Assembly: GCA_027004335.1 (NCBI GenBank)
Contig: JALTID010000131.1
Coordinates: 1-9,874 of the forward strand
Length of the DNA stretch: 9,874 nt
From: a bacterium
Lineage (GTDB): Bacteria; JALSQH01
Direction: 5' to 3'
In this document: piece by piece, positions 1-6,349 of the stretch
How the letters are laid out: each line of letters opens with the position of its first letter
Numbering within the stretch: the stretch's first letter is position 1
Notes under the pieces: generated by a model
Told to the model about the DNA's origin: nothing
Database searches by the model: none
The model's input: only the letters and a program-made list of their open reading frames with translations
Made by a program: the position numbers and the translations under genes

Positions 1-42
1 TCTGAAAAAGAACTTGAGGAACTTTTTGATCACGGGTATTAA
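1..42 (+). CDS. purB: Adenylosuccinate lyase, C-terminal end (partial, premature stop)
   Basis: Only the last 13 codons before a TAA at 40-42 lie in the window; they read SEKELEELFDHGY. PurB cleaves SAICAR to AICAR and adenylosuccinate to AMP, and the gene often precedes purC. The identification rests on the C-terminal pattern 'ELEELFD..YY....(V/I)D.IF.RVF' that I know from the family, on the match of the next 13 codons after the stop to the end of that pattern, and on the downstream purC-purS-purQ. The TAA stands where the second Tyr of the YY pair is expected, so a single base change from TAT or TAC would explain it. The stop could be a real truncation of about 14 residues or a sequence error. 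The identity is fairly sure from context but rests on a very short peptide. Confidence 0.62.
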   Translation, partial: SEKELEELFDHGY

Positions 43-84
43 ACCAGAAATATTGACTATATTTTTAAAAGAGTATTTGAATAA
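43..84 (+). other. In-frame continuation of purB after the TAA
   Basis: After the TAA the same frame reads TRNIDYIFKRVFE and ends at TAA 82-84, just before the purC ribosome site. This is what the end of an adenylosuccinate lyase normally looks like (NVDxIFxRVF type). It is therefore either the untranslated remnant of the original C-terminus or coding sequence hidden by a one-base error. No frameshift is needed to join it to the upstream part. Confidence 0.6.
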
Positions 85-102
85 TAAGAAAGGAGATACA
101 AA

Positions 103-813
103 ATGGTAGAAAAAAGAGAAAAGGTGTACGAGGGTAAAGCTAAAGTAATGTTTGCCACTGATAACCCGGATTTTCTGATCCAGCACTTTACCGATAATGC
201 GACTGCGTTCAATGGTAAGAAAAAGGGAATAATTAAAAACAAGGGGATAATCAATAATAAAATTACAGCTAAAATTTTTACCCTCCTTGAAGAAAACGGG
301 ATCCCCACGCATTTTGTGGAAGTTTTAAATGACAGAGAGATGCTCGTTAAAAAACTTGATATTGTGAAAGTTGAGTTAGTCATTAGAAATTACGCTGCTG
401 GTTCCATTGCCAGAAGACTGGGACTGGAAGCTGGAATTGAATTTCCCTTTCCCATTGTGGAGTATTTTTACAAAAGCGATGAATTAGATGATCCCATGAT
501 AAACGACTGGCATATAAAATATCTCAATCTTGCTACCCCTGAGGAATTAAAATACATGGTAGATGCAGCGTTGAAGGTGAATGATATTCTTAAGAAATTC
601 TTTGATGAGAGAAACATAAAACTTATTGATTTTAAACTTGAATTTGGCCGCCATGATGGTCAGATCCTTCTGGGAGATGAATTTGCTCCAGATGGTTCAA
701 GATTGTGGAATAAGCCAGATGATTATGTTTTAGATAAGGATAGATTCAGAAAGGACCTTGGTTTTGTAGAAGAGGCATATGAAGAGGTTTGCAGGAGAAT
801 TTGTGGAGAGTAA
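103..813 (+). CDS. purC: Phosphoribosylaminoimidazole-succinocarboxamide (SAICAR) synthase
   Basis: The gene encodes 236 residues, the usual length for the bacterial enzyme. PurC joins CAIR and aspartate with ATP to make SAICAR in cytosolic purine biosynthesis. Visible family signatures are the N-terminal YEGKAK loop (9-14), the TDNATAFNGKKKG segment (30-42), RNYAAGS (95-101), DDP (129-131), LIDFKLEFG (174-182) and LGDEFAPDGSRLW (190-202), which hold the ATP, metal and substrate contacts of the family. The ATG is preceded by AAAGGAGAT at 89-97 with good spacing. The stop lies 2 bp before the purS start. The gene appears intact. Confidence 0.97.
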   Translation: MVEKREKVYEGKAKVMFATDNPDFLIQHFTDNATAFNGKKKGIIKNKGIINNKITAKIFTLLEENGIPTHFVEVLNDREMLVKKLDIVKVELVIRNYAAGSIARRLGLEAGIEFPFPIVEYFYKSDELDDPMINDWHIKYLNLATPEELKYMVDAALKVNDILKKFFDERNIKLIDFKLEFGRHDGQILLGDEFAPDGSRLWNKPDDYVLDKDRFRKDLGFVEEAYEEVCRRICGE

Positions 814-815
814 GG

Positions 816-1064
816 ATGAGAGCAAAAATCCATGTTTATCTGAAGAAAAGCGTACTGGATCCTCAGGGGAAAACGATTCTGCAAACATTGCACAGACTGG
901 GGTACAGCAATGTAGAAGATGTAAGACTGGGTAAGGAATTCTACATTGAGCTTGATGAAACGGATCCAGAAAAGGCAAAGTTACAATTGGAAGACATGGC
1001 TAAGAAGCTTTTAGCAAACACAGTTATTGAAGATTTTGAGGTAGAGATAAAAGAAGAGAAATGA
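816..1064 (+). CDS. purS: FGAM synthase subunit PurS
   Basis: This small protein of 82 residues has the typical PurS length. PurS is the bridging subunit of the three-part formylglycinamidine ribonucleotide synthase (PurS-PurQ-PurL) and is thought to help pass ammonia between PurQ and PurL. The sequence shows the [18 protein letters not shown] start, then a [13 protein letters not shown] helix and [14 protein letters not shown] strand, as in the family. I chose the ATG at 816, two bases after the purC stop, with GGAG at 805-808. A TTG nine codons upstream would extend the protein into purC and past the normal family start. The stop overlaps the purQ start as ATGA. Confidence 0.94.
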   Translation: MRAKIHVYLKKSVLDPQGKTILQTLHRLGYSNVEDVRLGKEFYIELDETDPEKAKLQLEDMAKKLLANTVIEDFEVEIKEEK

Positions 1065-1750
1065 AATTTGGAATTGTTATTTTTCCTGGCTCCAACTGTG
1101 AAAGAGATTGCTTCTATGTTGCAAAAAATGTTGTGGAGCAGGAAGCAGTTCATCTATGGCACAAGGAGAGGGATCTCCAGAATGTGGATGTTGTGATTGT
1201 GCCTGGTGGTTTTTCCTATGGTGATTATTTGAGGGCTGGGGGCATTGCAAGATTTTCTCCCATAATGAGCGAGATAATAAACTTTGCAGAGAAGGGTGGA
1301 CTTGTTATAGGGATCTGCAACGGATTTCAAGTTCTTGTGGAGAGCGGGCTTCTTCCCGGTGCCCTTATGGTTAATAAGAATTTGAAATTTATCTGTGAGG
1401 ATGTCTACCTCAGGGTGGAAAATAACAAAACACCCTTTACCAGACATTTTAAAAAAGGGGAAATTGTTAAGATGCCCATTGCCCATAAAGAGGGGAATTA
1501 CTACGCCCCTCCAGATATTGTAAAAGAATTAGAGAATAATGGAAGGGTGGTTTTTCGTTATTCAACAGAGGATGGTGAGATCACTGAAGAAGCAAATCCC
1601 AATGGATCTGTGAATAATATTGCCGGTATCATAAATGAAAAGGGAAATGTGTTAGGGATGATGCCGCATCCTGAGAGGATGGCGGAGACAATTTTAGGTG
1701 GAGACGATGGCAGGAAAGTATTTACTTCACTTCTGGAAATGGTATCATGA
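1061..1750 (+). CDS. purQ: FGAM synthase glutaminase subunit PurQ
   Basis: The gene encodes 229 residues, normal for stand-alone PurQ. It is a class I glutamine amidotransferase that supplies ammonia to PurL for conversion of FGAR to FGAM. The start [16 protein letters not shown] is typical. [13 protein letters not shown] (48-60) forms part of the glutaminase fold, the nucleophile is Cys86 in GICNGFQ, and the rest of the triad is His203 and Glu205 in MPHPER. The start overlaps the purS stop by 4 bp (ATGA), so translation is probably coupled; there is only a weak purine-rich site before it. The next gene is xseB, again through a 4-bp overlap. The expected partner purL is not next to it. Confidence 0.97.
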   Translation: MKFGIVIFPGSNCERDCFYVAKNVVEQEAVHLWHKERDLQNVDVVIVPGGFSYGDYLRAGGIARFSPIMSEIINFAEKGGLVIGICNGFQVLVESGLLPGALMVNKNLKFICEDVYLRVENNKTPFTRHFKKGEIVKMPIAHKEGNYYAPPDIVKELENNGRVVFRYSTEDGEITEEANPNGSVNNIAGIINEKGNVLGMMPHPERMAETILGGDDGRKVFTSLLEMVS

Positions 1751-2004
1751 GCAGGGGAAAAAAGAATAAGGACATAGAAGCTATTTTTAAAAGGCTTGAG
1801 GAAATAGTTAAGGACCTCGAAGATGGTAATATCCCTCTTGATCAGGCTTTAAAGGAGTTTGAAGAAGGTGTTGCTATTGTGAGGGAAGCAGCAGAAGTTC
1901 TTGAAGAGGCGGAGAAAAAAGTTGAACTTTTGATAAAAGATAAAGAGGGAATTCTCAAAAGGGAACCCTTCAGATCTTTTACTGATCTTGATGAAGAAGA
2001 GTAA
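1747..2004 (+). CDS. xseB: Exodeoxyribonuclease VII small subunit
   Basis: The gene encodes 85 residues, slightly longer than the common 70-80. XseB binds the large subunit XseA to form exonuclease VII, which degrades single-stranded DNA from both ends to oligonucleotides. The diagnostic pattern is present: [29 protein letters not shown] at about 14-42, followed by a second helix with [11 protein letters not shown] (about 57-67), giving the helical hairpin of the family. A basic N-terminal SRGKKNK and an acidic tail are extra. It starts within the purQ stop (ATGA) and its end overlaps rnhA. xseA, its usual neighbour, is not in the window. Confidence 0.93.
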   Translation: MSRGKKNKDIEAIFKRLEEIVKDLEDGNIPLDQALKEFEEGVAIVREAAEVLEEAEKKVELLIKDKEGILKREPFRSFTDLDEEE

Positions 2005-2407
2005 ATTTATTATCTATACCGATGGTGCCTCCAGAGGCAATCCGGGAAAATCAGGTGTTGGCTTCGTGATCTATGATGAAAAGGGTAATACAATATTCGA
2101 GGGACACAGATACCTGGGAATAGCTACCAACAATCAGGCGGAATACACAGCTCTTCTACTGGCTCTTAAAAAGGCGCTGGAGTTAGGTGCAGAGGAATTG
2201 GAGATAAGAAGTGATTCTCAATTGTTGATAAAGCAGTTAAGGGGAGAATATAGGGTAAAAAGTCCCAATATAATAACTCTGTTCATAAAGGCTAAGTCGC
2301 TTCTTTCTAATTTCAGGAGAACAACTTTTACTCATATACCCAGAGAACAGAATAAGAGGGCTGATTCCCTTGCCAATCTTGCTATTGATTCTAAGAAGGA
2401 AAATTAA
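1991..2407 (+). CDS. Ribonuclease HI family protein
   Basis: The gene encodes 138 residues from the ATG at 1991. RNase HI enzymes cut the RNA strand of RNA-DNA hybrids. The four acidic metal-binding residues are in place: Asp11 in YTDGASRGNPG, Glu51 in NNQAEY, Asp75 in SDSQLLI and Asp125 in NKRADSLAN. It belongs to the short type without the basic protrusion of E. coli RNase HI, similar to the B. subtilis YpeP and archaeal proteins, so I withhold the symbol rnhA. The start lies 14 bp inside xseB and has no clear ribosome site, so translational coupling is likely; a TTG one codon earlier is also possible. The stop overlaps that of the convergent coaBC. Confidence 0.92.
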   Translation: MKKSKFIIYTDGASRGNPGKSGVGFVIYDEKGNTIFEGHRYLGIATNNQAEYTALLLALKKALELGAEELEIRSDSQLLIKQLRGEYRVKSPNIITLFIKAKSLLSNFRRTTFTHIPREQNKRADSLANLAIDSKKEN

Positions 2408-3603
2408 AGAAGATTTTTTATTTCATCTAAAATTGCATCTGCCAGGTCATCCTTGTTCTGAAGATCAAATCCTTTCTGTGTGCCATTTTTGAAGATCAGG
2501 GTTCCGTAGTTTGTCTCGCTTCCAAATCCTGCCCCTTCTGCTGTAAGATCATTGGCAAAAATAAGATCAAGATTTTTTCTTCTCATTTTTTCTACGGCAT
2601 GTTCCACAACCTTTTCAGTTTCAGCGGCAAACCCCATAACGATTCCATCCTTCATCTTCTTAGCCACACTGAAAATTATATCTGGAGTTTTAACAAGGGT
2701 CAGAATCTGTTTATTTTCCTTTGACTCTTTCTTTACCTTCTGTTTGTGTTTTTTCTCAGGTTTAAAATCAGCCACAGCAGCGGCACCTATGAAGAGTTTT
2801 GCCCCCTGGGTATTTTTTTCTACTGCTTTTAACATCTCAGTAGATGAAGTGACTTTTATAACTTTTACACCATCTGGTGCTTCAATTTCTGTAGGGCCTG
2901 AGATCAGGTAAACATCTGCACCTCTCTGAGATAGCTTCTTTGCCAGGGCATAGCCCATCCTCCCCGTGGATGGATTTGATATGAATCTTACCGGGTCAAG
3001 GTGTTCCCTTGTGGGTCCAGCTGTTACAACAGCTTTTATTCCTTTAAAATCCTTTGGAGTGAGAAGATCCTCTATTACCTCCACAATTTTTTCAGGTTCC
3101 TCCATCCTTCCCTTCCCCTCATAACCACATGCGAGAGATCCTTCACGGGGTTCTATGATAATATGCCCAAATTTTCTCAGCGTGCTGATATTCCTCTGGA
3201 CGATTTTGTTCTCATACATATGAACATTCATTGCCGGTGCAATCAGGATCGGTCTGGTATACGCAAGGGAAATTGTAGTAATAAAGTCATCTGCAATTCC
3301 TGAAGTCAATTTTCCGATAAAATTTGCAGTAGCAGGTGCTACCACAAAGGCATTAGCTTCATCGGGGAGGGTTATATGTTTTATTTCTGCACCATGAATA
3401 GTGTCAAAAGTAGATTCAATTACAGGATTCACCGAGAGAGTCTGGCAGGTGAGGGGAGTGATGAATTTTTTTGCATTTTCTGTTATAACGACATTTACAC
3501 TGGCACCCCTTTTTACAAGAAGGCGTACCAGTTCGCAGCTTTTATATGCTGCTATCCCGCCTGTTATACCCACAAGAATTTTTTTATCCTTTAATCTGTT
3601 CAG
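2404..3603 (-). CDS. coaBC: Bifunctional phosphopantothenoylcysteine decarboxylase / phosphopantothenate-cysteine ligase
   Basis: CoaBC adds cysteine to 4'-phosphopantothenate and decarboxylates the product, two steps of coenzyme A synthesis; the decarboxylase half is a flavoprotein. With the CTG start chosen here it has 399 residues, typical for the fusion. The N-terminal CoaC half shows KKILVGITGGIAAYK (7-21), catalytic His76 in EIKHITLP, APATAN, PAMN (123-126) and Cys159 in ACGYEGKGRM. The CoaB half shows TAGPTREHLDPVRFISNPS (194-212), STGRMGYALA, AAAVADF (274-280), a Lys-rich loop and GFAAETE (324-330). A GTG start at 3573 would remove the first strand of the fold. CTG at 3603-3601 has AGGAGG six bases upstream and overlaps the previous stop as CTGA. 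Confidence 0.95.
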   Translation of the reverse strand: MNRLKDKKILVGITGGIAAYKSCELVRLLVKRGASVNVVITENAKKFITPLTCQTLSVNPVIESTFDTIHGAEIKHITLPDEANAFVVAPATANFIGKLTSGIADDFITTISLAYTRPILIAPAMNVHMYENKIVQRNISTLRKFGHIIIEPREGSLACGYEGKGRMEEPEKIVEVIEDLLTPKDFKGIKAVVTAGPTREHLDPVRFISNPSTGRMGYALAKKLSQRGADVYLISGPTEIEAPDGVKVIKVTSSTEMLKAVEKNTQGAKLFIGAAAVADFKPEKKHKQKVKKESKENKQILTLVKTPDIIFSVAKKMKDGIVMGFAAETEKVVEHAVEKMRRKNLDLIFANDLTAEGAGFGSETNYGTLIFKNGTQKGFDLQNKDDLADAILDEIKNLL

Positions 3604-4241
3604 AGGTAACCTCCTTCCTGCAAAAATGGGTTAAATTTCCTCTCTTCCTCAATGGTGGTTGGCTCCTCATGTCCTGAATATACTTTAACATCACCGGGAA
3701 GTGTAAGCAACTTCTCTTTAATTGATCTTATCAAAATTTCAAAATTGCCTCCGGGGAGATCAGTTCTGCCTATACTTCTTCTAAAAAGAGCATCACCACT
3801 GAAGAGAATTTTTTCCTTTTCGTTATAGAGGGAAATCCCTCCTGGAGAGTGCCCTGGTGTCTCAATTACCTTCAACTGGATCTCCCCGCAGTTAATTGTA
3901 TCTCCTTCTTCCACAAAAATATCGGGAGCAGGGACTTCCGGCGGTGAAAGCCCAAATAATCTTGCCTGAAGGGGGACACTTTTGAGAGTCTCTATTTCCT
4001 TTTTGTTTATAACAATTTTTGCACCGGTTTTTCTTTTTAGCGGCGCAGCTGCACCTACATGGTCAAAATGCCCATGGGTAAGGATAATGTATTTCAGATT
4101 TATACTTTCTTTCTCAATGTAATTTAAAAGTAGCTCCGTCTCATCTGCAGGATCAATGATTATTCCACAGTTTGTATCTTCATCAACTAAAATATATGTG
4201 TTGGTAAACGCTGCTCCCAAAATAAATCTCTTAACTTTCAC
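3600..4241 (-). CDS. Metallo-beta-lactamase fold hydrolase, glyoxalase II-like
   Basis: The gene encodes 213 residues, a compact single-domain hydrolase like YcbL-type glyoxalase II relatives. The two-metal site is complete: THGHFDH with His56, His58, Asp60 and His61, then His131 in TPGHSPGG, Asp150 in FSGDALF and His191 in YSGHEEPT. The SIGRTDLPGG stretch (156-165) is typical of this thioesterase-like group. It probably hydrolyses a thioester such as an S-acyl-glutathione, a coenzyme A thioester or a related compound, but the substrate cannot be read from sequence. The start is GTG with a modest AAGGT site; a 10-codon leader ORF lies just upstream in the same frame. It overlaps coaBC by 4 bp, so the two are co-translated; the link to thiol or CoA chemistry is only suggestive. 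Confidence 0.92.
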   Translation of the reverse strand: MKVKRFILGAAFTNTYILVDEDTNCGIIIDPADETELLLNYIEKESINLKYIILTHGHFDHVGAAAPLKRKTGAKIVINKKEIETLKSVPLQARLFGLSPPEVPAPDIFVEEGDTINCGEIQLKVIETPGHSPGGISLYNEKEKILFSGDALFRRSIGRTDLPGGNFEILIRSIKEKLLTLPGDVKVYSGHEEPTTIEEERKFNPFLQEGGYL

Positions 4242-4256
4242 TATCAGCTTACCTTT

Positions 4257-4289
4257 TTACACATTTTCTTCATATTTTTCTTCTTCCAT
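4257..4289 (-). CDS. Possible 10-codon leader peptide MEEEKYEENV
   Basis: Between the promoter and the hydrolase start is an ATG preceded six bases upstream by a GGGGGG Shine-Dalgarno run (4296-4301). It opens a frame MEEEKYEENV that ends at TAA 4259-4257. The hydrolase GTG follows 15 bases later in the same frame. The site is a better start than the hydrolase's own GTG, so ribosomes should load here and may re-initiate downstream. It could be a regulatory leader or a relic of an N-terminal extension cut off by a stop. No attenuator hairpin is evident. Confidence 0.35.
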   Translation of the reverse strand: MEEEKYEENV

Positions 4290-4295
4290 TATTTA

Positions 4296-4344
4296 CCCCC
4301 CTGTTTTCTTAAATTATAGCAGTGGAATAAGGGTGAGGCAAAAA
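4296..4344 (-). repeat. 49-bp direct repeat, copy 1 (promoter plus Shine-Dalgarno)
   Basis: It aligns without gaps to 6350-6398 with 41 of 49 positions identical (my count). The best part is 4311-4344, with 3 differences in 34. It covers the -35, the -10 and the Shine-Dalgarno run before the hydrolase leader. Similarity ends sharply on the high-coordinate side at 4345 and fades past the Shine-Dalgarno on the other. Confidence 0.85.
4313..4341 (-). promoter_or_regulatory. Sigma70-type promoter of the hydrolase-coaBC operon
   Basis: Reading the minus strand: TTGCCT (4341-4336), a 17-bp spacer, then a perfect TATAAT (4318-4313). Transcription would start near 4306 and run through the leader ORF into the hydrolase and coaBC. 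The same arrangement recurs at 6367-6395. Confidence 0.72.
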
Positions 4345-4430
4345 TTGTTTAGATGCGCATATACATACTCTTCCCTTTTACTCAACTCCCCAATCAGTAA
4401 GTAAAGAGACATTGATTTAACTCCCGGTCA

Positions 4431-4726
4431 CTTCGACACAGCTCAGTGATCTTGAGATTTTTCATGCTTATCAAAGCCCCGTGCCTCTCAAAGGAAATGC
4501 CCGAGTTTAGCAAGAGGTGATCAACACAGTGCACTTATTTTTCTTTAGCATGGTCACTCGGGAGCGAGAATGACAACACACTTACCAACCTTGTTTATCC
4601 CTTATAGTGAGGTTCCTGAGTGTAATCGAAGGGCCAAGCACATCCAGACTGCTTCGGCTTTGTTCAGCAACCTTAACATGGCTCCGAGCTTGTCGAGGGG
4701 ACACTTCTACCGCGCTCAGCGACCTT
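4431..4726. repeat. Cluster of six divergent 23-bp interspersed repeats
   Basis: The copies share the pattern CTTCGAC-nnn-GCTCAGTGACC-TT. Forward copies are at 4431-4453, 4652-4674 and 4704-4726. Reverse-complement copies are at 4609-4631 and 4676-4698, plus a weaker one at 4549-4571. The alignments need no gaps. The last four copies alternate in orientation (-,+,-,+), giving two head-to-head pairs. The motif recalls short interspersed repeats with a CTTCGACAAGCTCAG core that occur between genes in many bacteria; that resemblance is from memory. They are too diverged and too mixed in orientation to be a CRISPR. Confidence 0.65.
4553..4574. repeat. Short hairpin GTCA-CTCG / CGAG-TGAC
   Basis: An inverted repeat in which GTCACTCG (4553-4560 region) pairs with CGAG (4565-4568) and TGAC (4571-4574), with a GGAG loop and an AA bulge. 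It coincides with the weak repeat copy at 4549-4571. No T run follows on either strand, so it is not a standard intrinsic terminator. Confidence 0.45.
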
Positions 4727-4784
4727 TTCAGTGAGTAAATACTTTACACGATGTACCCCAAGGGAAGATTATTATCTATCCCCT

Positions 4785-6338
4785 TTACAATTTTTCATAC
4801 TGAGACGAAACAATATTCCTCTCTTCTTTGCTAAAGGTGATCCCAATTAAATATATCTCCTTATATTTTCCCCGATATTTCTCGTAATATTTCTTCTCCT
4901 TTATCTGATCCAGAGGTGATTTATCCTCTGAAAAATTCGCCTTTACCTTAAATTCCAGAATATAAACTTTGTCTTTTACAATAACTGTTAAATCTATCCT
5001 CCCTTTATTGGTCACATCTTCTGTAATAAGCGTTACCCCCAGTGATGCAAGGTAGGTATAGATTACGCTTACATAGTAACCTTCATAGGTGTCAATCTCA
5101 TTTTTTGTAAAATTCGTATAACTAATTGAGGAAAATAGGGCTTTAAAGTTATTTATTAAATCATCTACTCTCCCTTCTAAAAGGTATTCTTCTACTTCGG
5201 AGAGAAGTCTTGTTTTGGGATCTGTAGTTAAATCAGTTAAAAATTTCAATATGGTATTGTTAAGGCTCTTCTTGACTTCAAGATTTGGGTAACTGAGATA
5301 ATATATGTTACTCATATCCAGAGCTTGTCTTATATCCCTGATGGTTAAGTACCCCGTTTGCCACAAAAGGGCTTCTATTTCCATAGTATAAACATCAAAG
5401 CTACTCAATAATTCATCTGTAGCCTTTACTTCCTCAAGATCAGGTATAAAATACTTCTGTTTTTTCATCAACTTCATCAAAAATGCTGGTGTCCCTGTCT
5501 CAAACCAGTAGGAACAAAAGGAAAATCCTTTAGAAATAAACAACAATATATCAAAAGGATTGTACACTTTCTCACCTAACCAGCTATAACCATTGTACCA
5601 TAACTTTACCTGCTCAAGATCTGCTCCATTTAAATGCCCAGAAAAGTATTTCTCAAGCTCTTCCTGGGTGTATCCACAAAGAGCAGAATATCTTTTATCA
5701 ATGGTTATATCCTCGAGATTGTTAAGTTTGCTAAAAAGATTAACCTTACTGAATTTTGTAACTCCAGTTAAAAATACAAATCTTAAATACTCATCAAGAC
5801 CCTTTAATACTCCATAAAAATTTGCCAGAAGATCCCTTATCTTTTCCGCTTGCTCAGGATTTTCTATGTTATCTAAAATTGGTTTGTCATATTCATCAAT
5901 TAAAACTACCACCGGCATTTTGTATTTCTGGTAAGCCTTTTTGATCAAACAGAGGAAATAACTGCTATAAATTTCTCTGTTACATCCTGGTAATTCAAGA
6001 CTTTCCTCAATCCCCATAAGTGTGTCAGAAAGGGTTTTAAGAAATATTTCTGGTGTATCTGCATTAATCTCACTGAAATCTATTCTTATCACAGGATATT
6101 TTTTATTCCAGTCCCATTTGTCATAAATATATAATCCTTTGAGTAGTTTTTTATTTCCCTCAAAAATATTTTTTAAAGTATCCACAGTTAGAGTCTTCCC
6201 GAATCTCCTGGGGCGAGAAAGGAAATAGTATCTTCCACTGCGGATAAGTTCATATATCTGCCTCGTTTTATCAACATATAAAAATCCTTCATTGATAATC
6301 GTTTTTAGGCTGTTTAATCCAATAGGTAACTGTTTCAT
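4785..6338 (-). CDS. AAA-ATPase-like / PD-(D/E)XK nuclease-like protein of unknown function
   Basis: The gene encodes 517 residues from the ATG at 6338. It matches the widespread family that pairs an N-terminal 'AAA-ATPase-like' domain with a C-terminal PD-(D/E)XK nuclease-like domain. Visible marks: LPIGLNSLKTII and YVDKT (4-25), a P-loop variant SRPRRFGKTLTVDTL (41-55, Lys48), Walker B VVVLIDEYDKPI (143-154), FLTGVTKFSKVNLFSKLNNL (189-208), YNGY and YNPFDIL (248-265), and the nuclease core GRIDLTV (446-452) plus LEFKVK (461-466). No signal or membrane segment is seen. The cellular role of the family is not established; defence or mobile-element links are guesses. It has its own promoter, AGGGAGG 11-12 bases before the ATG, and lies between two direct repeats. 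A TTG 19 codons upstream lies inside the promoter and was rejected. Confidence 0.9.
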   Translation of the reverse strand: MKQLPIGLNSLKTIINEGFLYVDKTRQIYELIRSGRYYFLSRPRRFGKTLTVDTLKNIFEGNKKLLKGLYIYDKWDWNKKYPVIRIDFSEINADTPEIFLKTLSDTLMGIEESLELPGCNREIYSSYFLCLIKKAYQKYKMPVVVLIDEYDKPILDNIENPEQAEKIRDLLANFYGVLKGLDEYLRFVFLTGVTKFSKVNLFSKLNNLEDITIDKRYSALCGYTQEELEKYFSGHLNGADLEQVKLWYNGYSWLGEKVYNPFDILLFISKGFSFCSYWFETGTPAFLMKLMKKQKYFIPDLEEVKATDELLSSFDVYTMEIEALLWQTGYLTIRDIRQALDMSNIYYLSYPNLEVKKSLNNTILKFLTDLTTDPKTRLLSEVEEYLLEGRVDDLINNFKALFSSISYTNFTKNEIDTYEGYYVSVIYTYLASLGVTLITEDVTNKGRIDLTVIVKDKVYILEFKVKANFSEDKSPLDQIKEKKYYEKYRGKYKEIYLIGITFSKEERNIVSSQYEKL

Positions 6339-6349
6339 TGAAATATGAT

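Larger units (their letters stand above)
4345..4784. other. Non-coding spacer with repeat cluster
   Basis: About 440 bp lie between the end of the ATPase gene and the hydrolase promoter. I see no credible gene on either strand: open frames are short, lack ribosome sites and show no family motifs. Base composition is visibly richer in G and C than the flanking genes, mainly because of the short repeats at 4431-4726. No terminator with a T run follows the ATPase gene. Confidence 0.7.

Noticed and set aside
789-1064. Longer purS from a TTG at 789
   Set aside because: It would add nine residues inside purC; the ATG at 816 has a ribosome site and gives the family length.
2552-2911. Hydrophobic 119-residue open frame opposite coaBC
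   Set aside because: It is antisense to a clear enzyme gene, has no ribosome site and no family pattern; the same holds for other open frames opposite the large minus-strand genes.
4156-4404. 82-residue open frame on the + strand over the hydrolase start and its promoter
   Set aside because: It crosses the promoter and leader of the opposite strand, and shows no recognisable motif or ribosome site.
4431-4726. CRISPR array
   Set aside because: Repeat copies are diverged, occur in both orientations and have uneven spacing from 1 to about 95 bp; no cas genes are present.
4735-4747. Terminator after the ATPase gene
   Set aside because: The only nearby stem is GTAAA-TAC-TTTAC, five weak pairs with no following T run.
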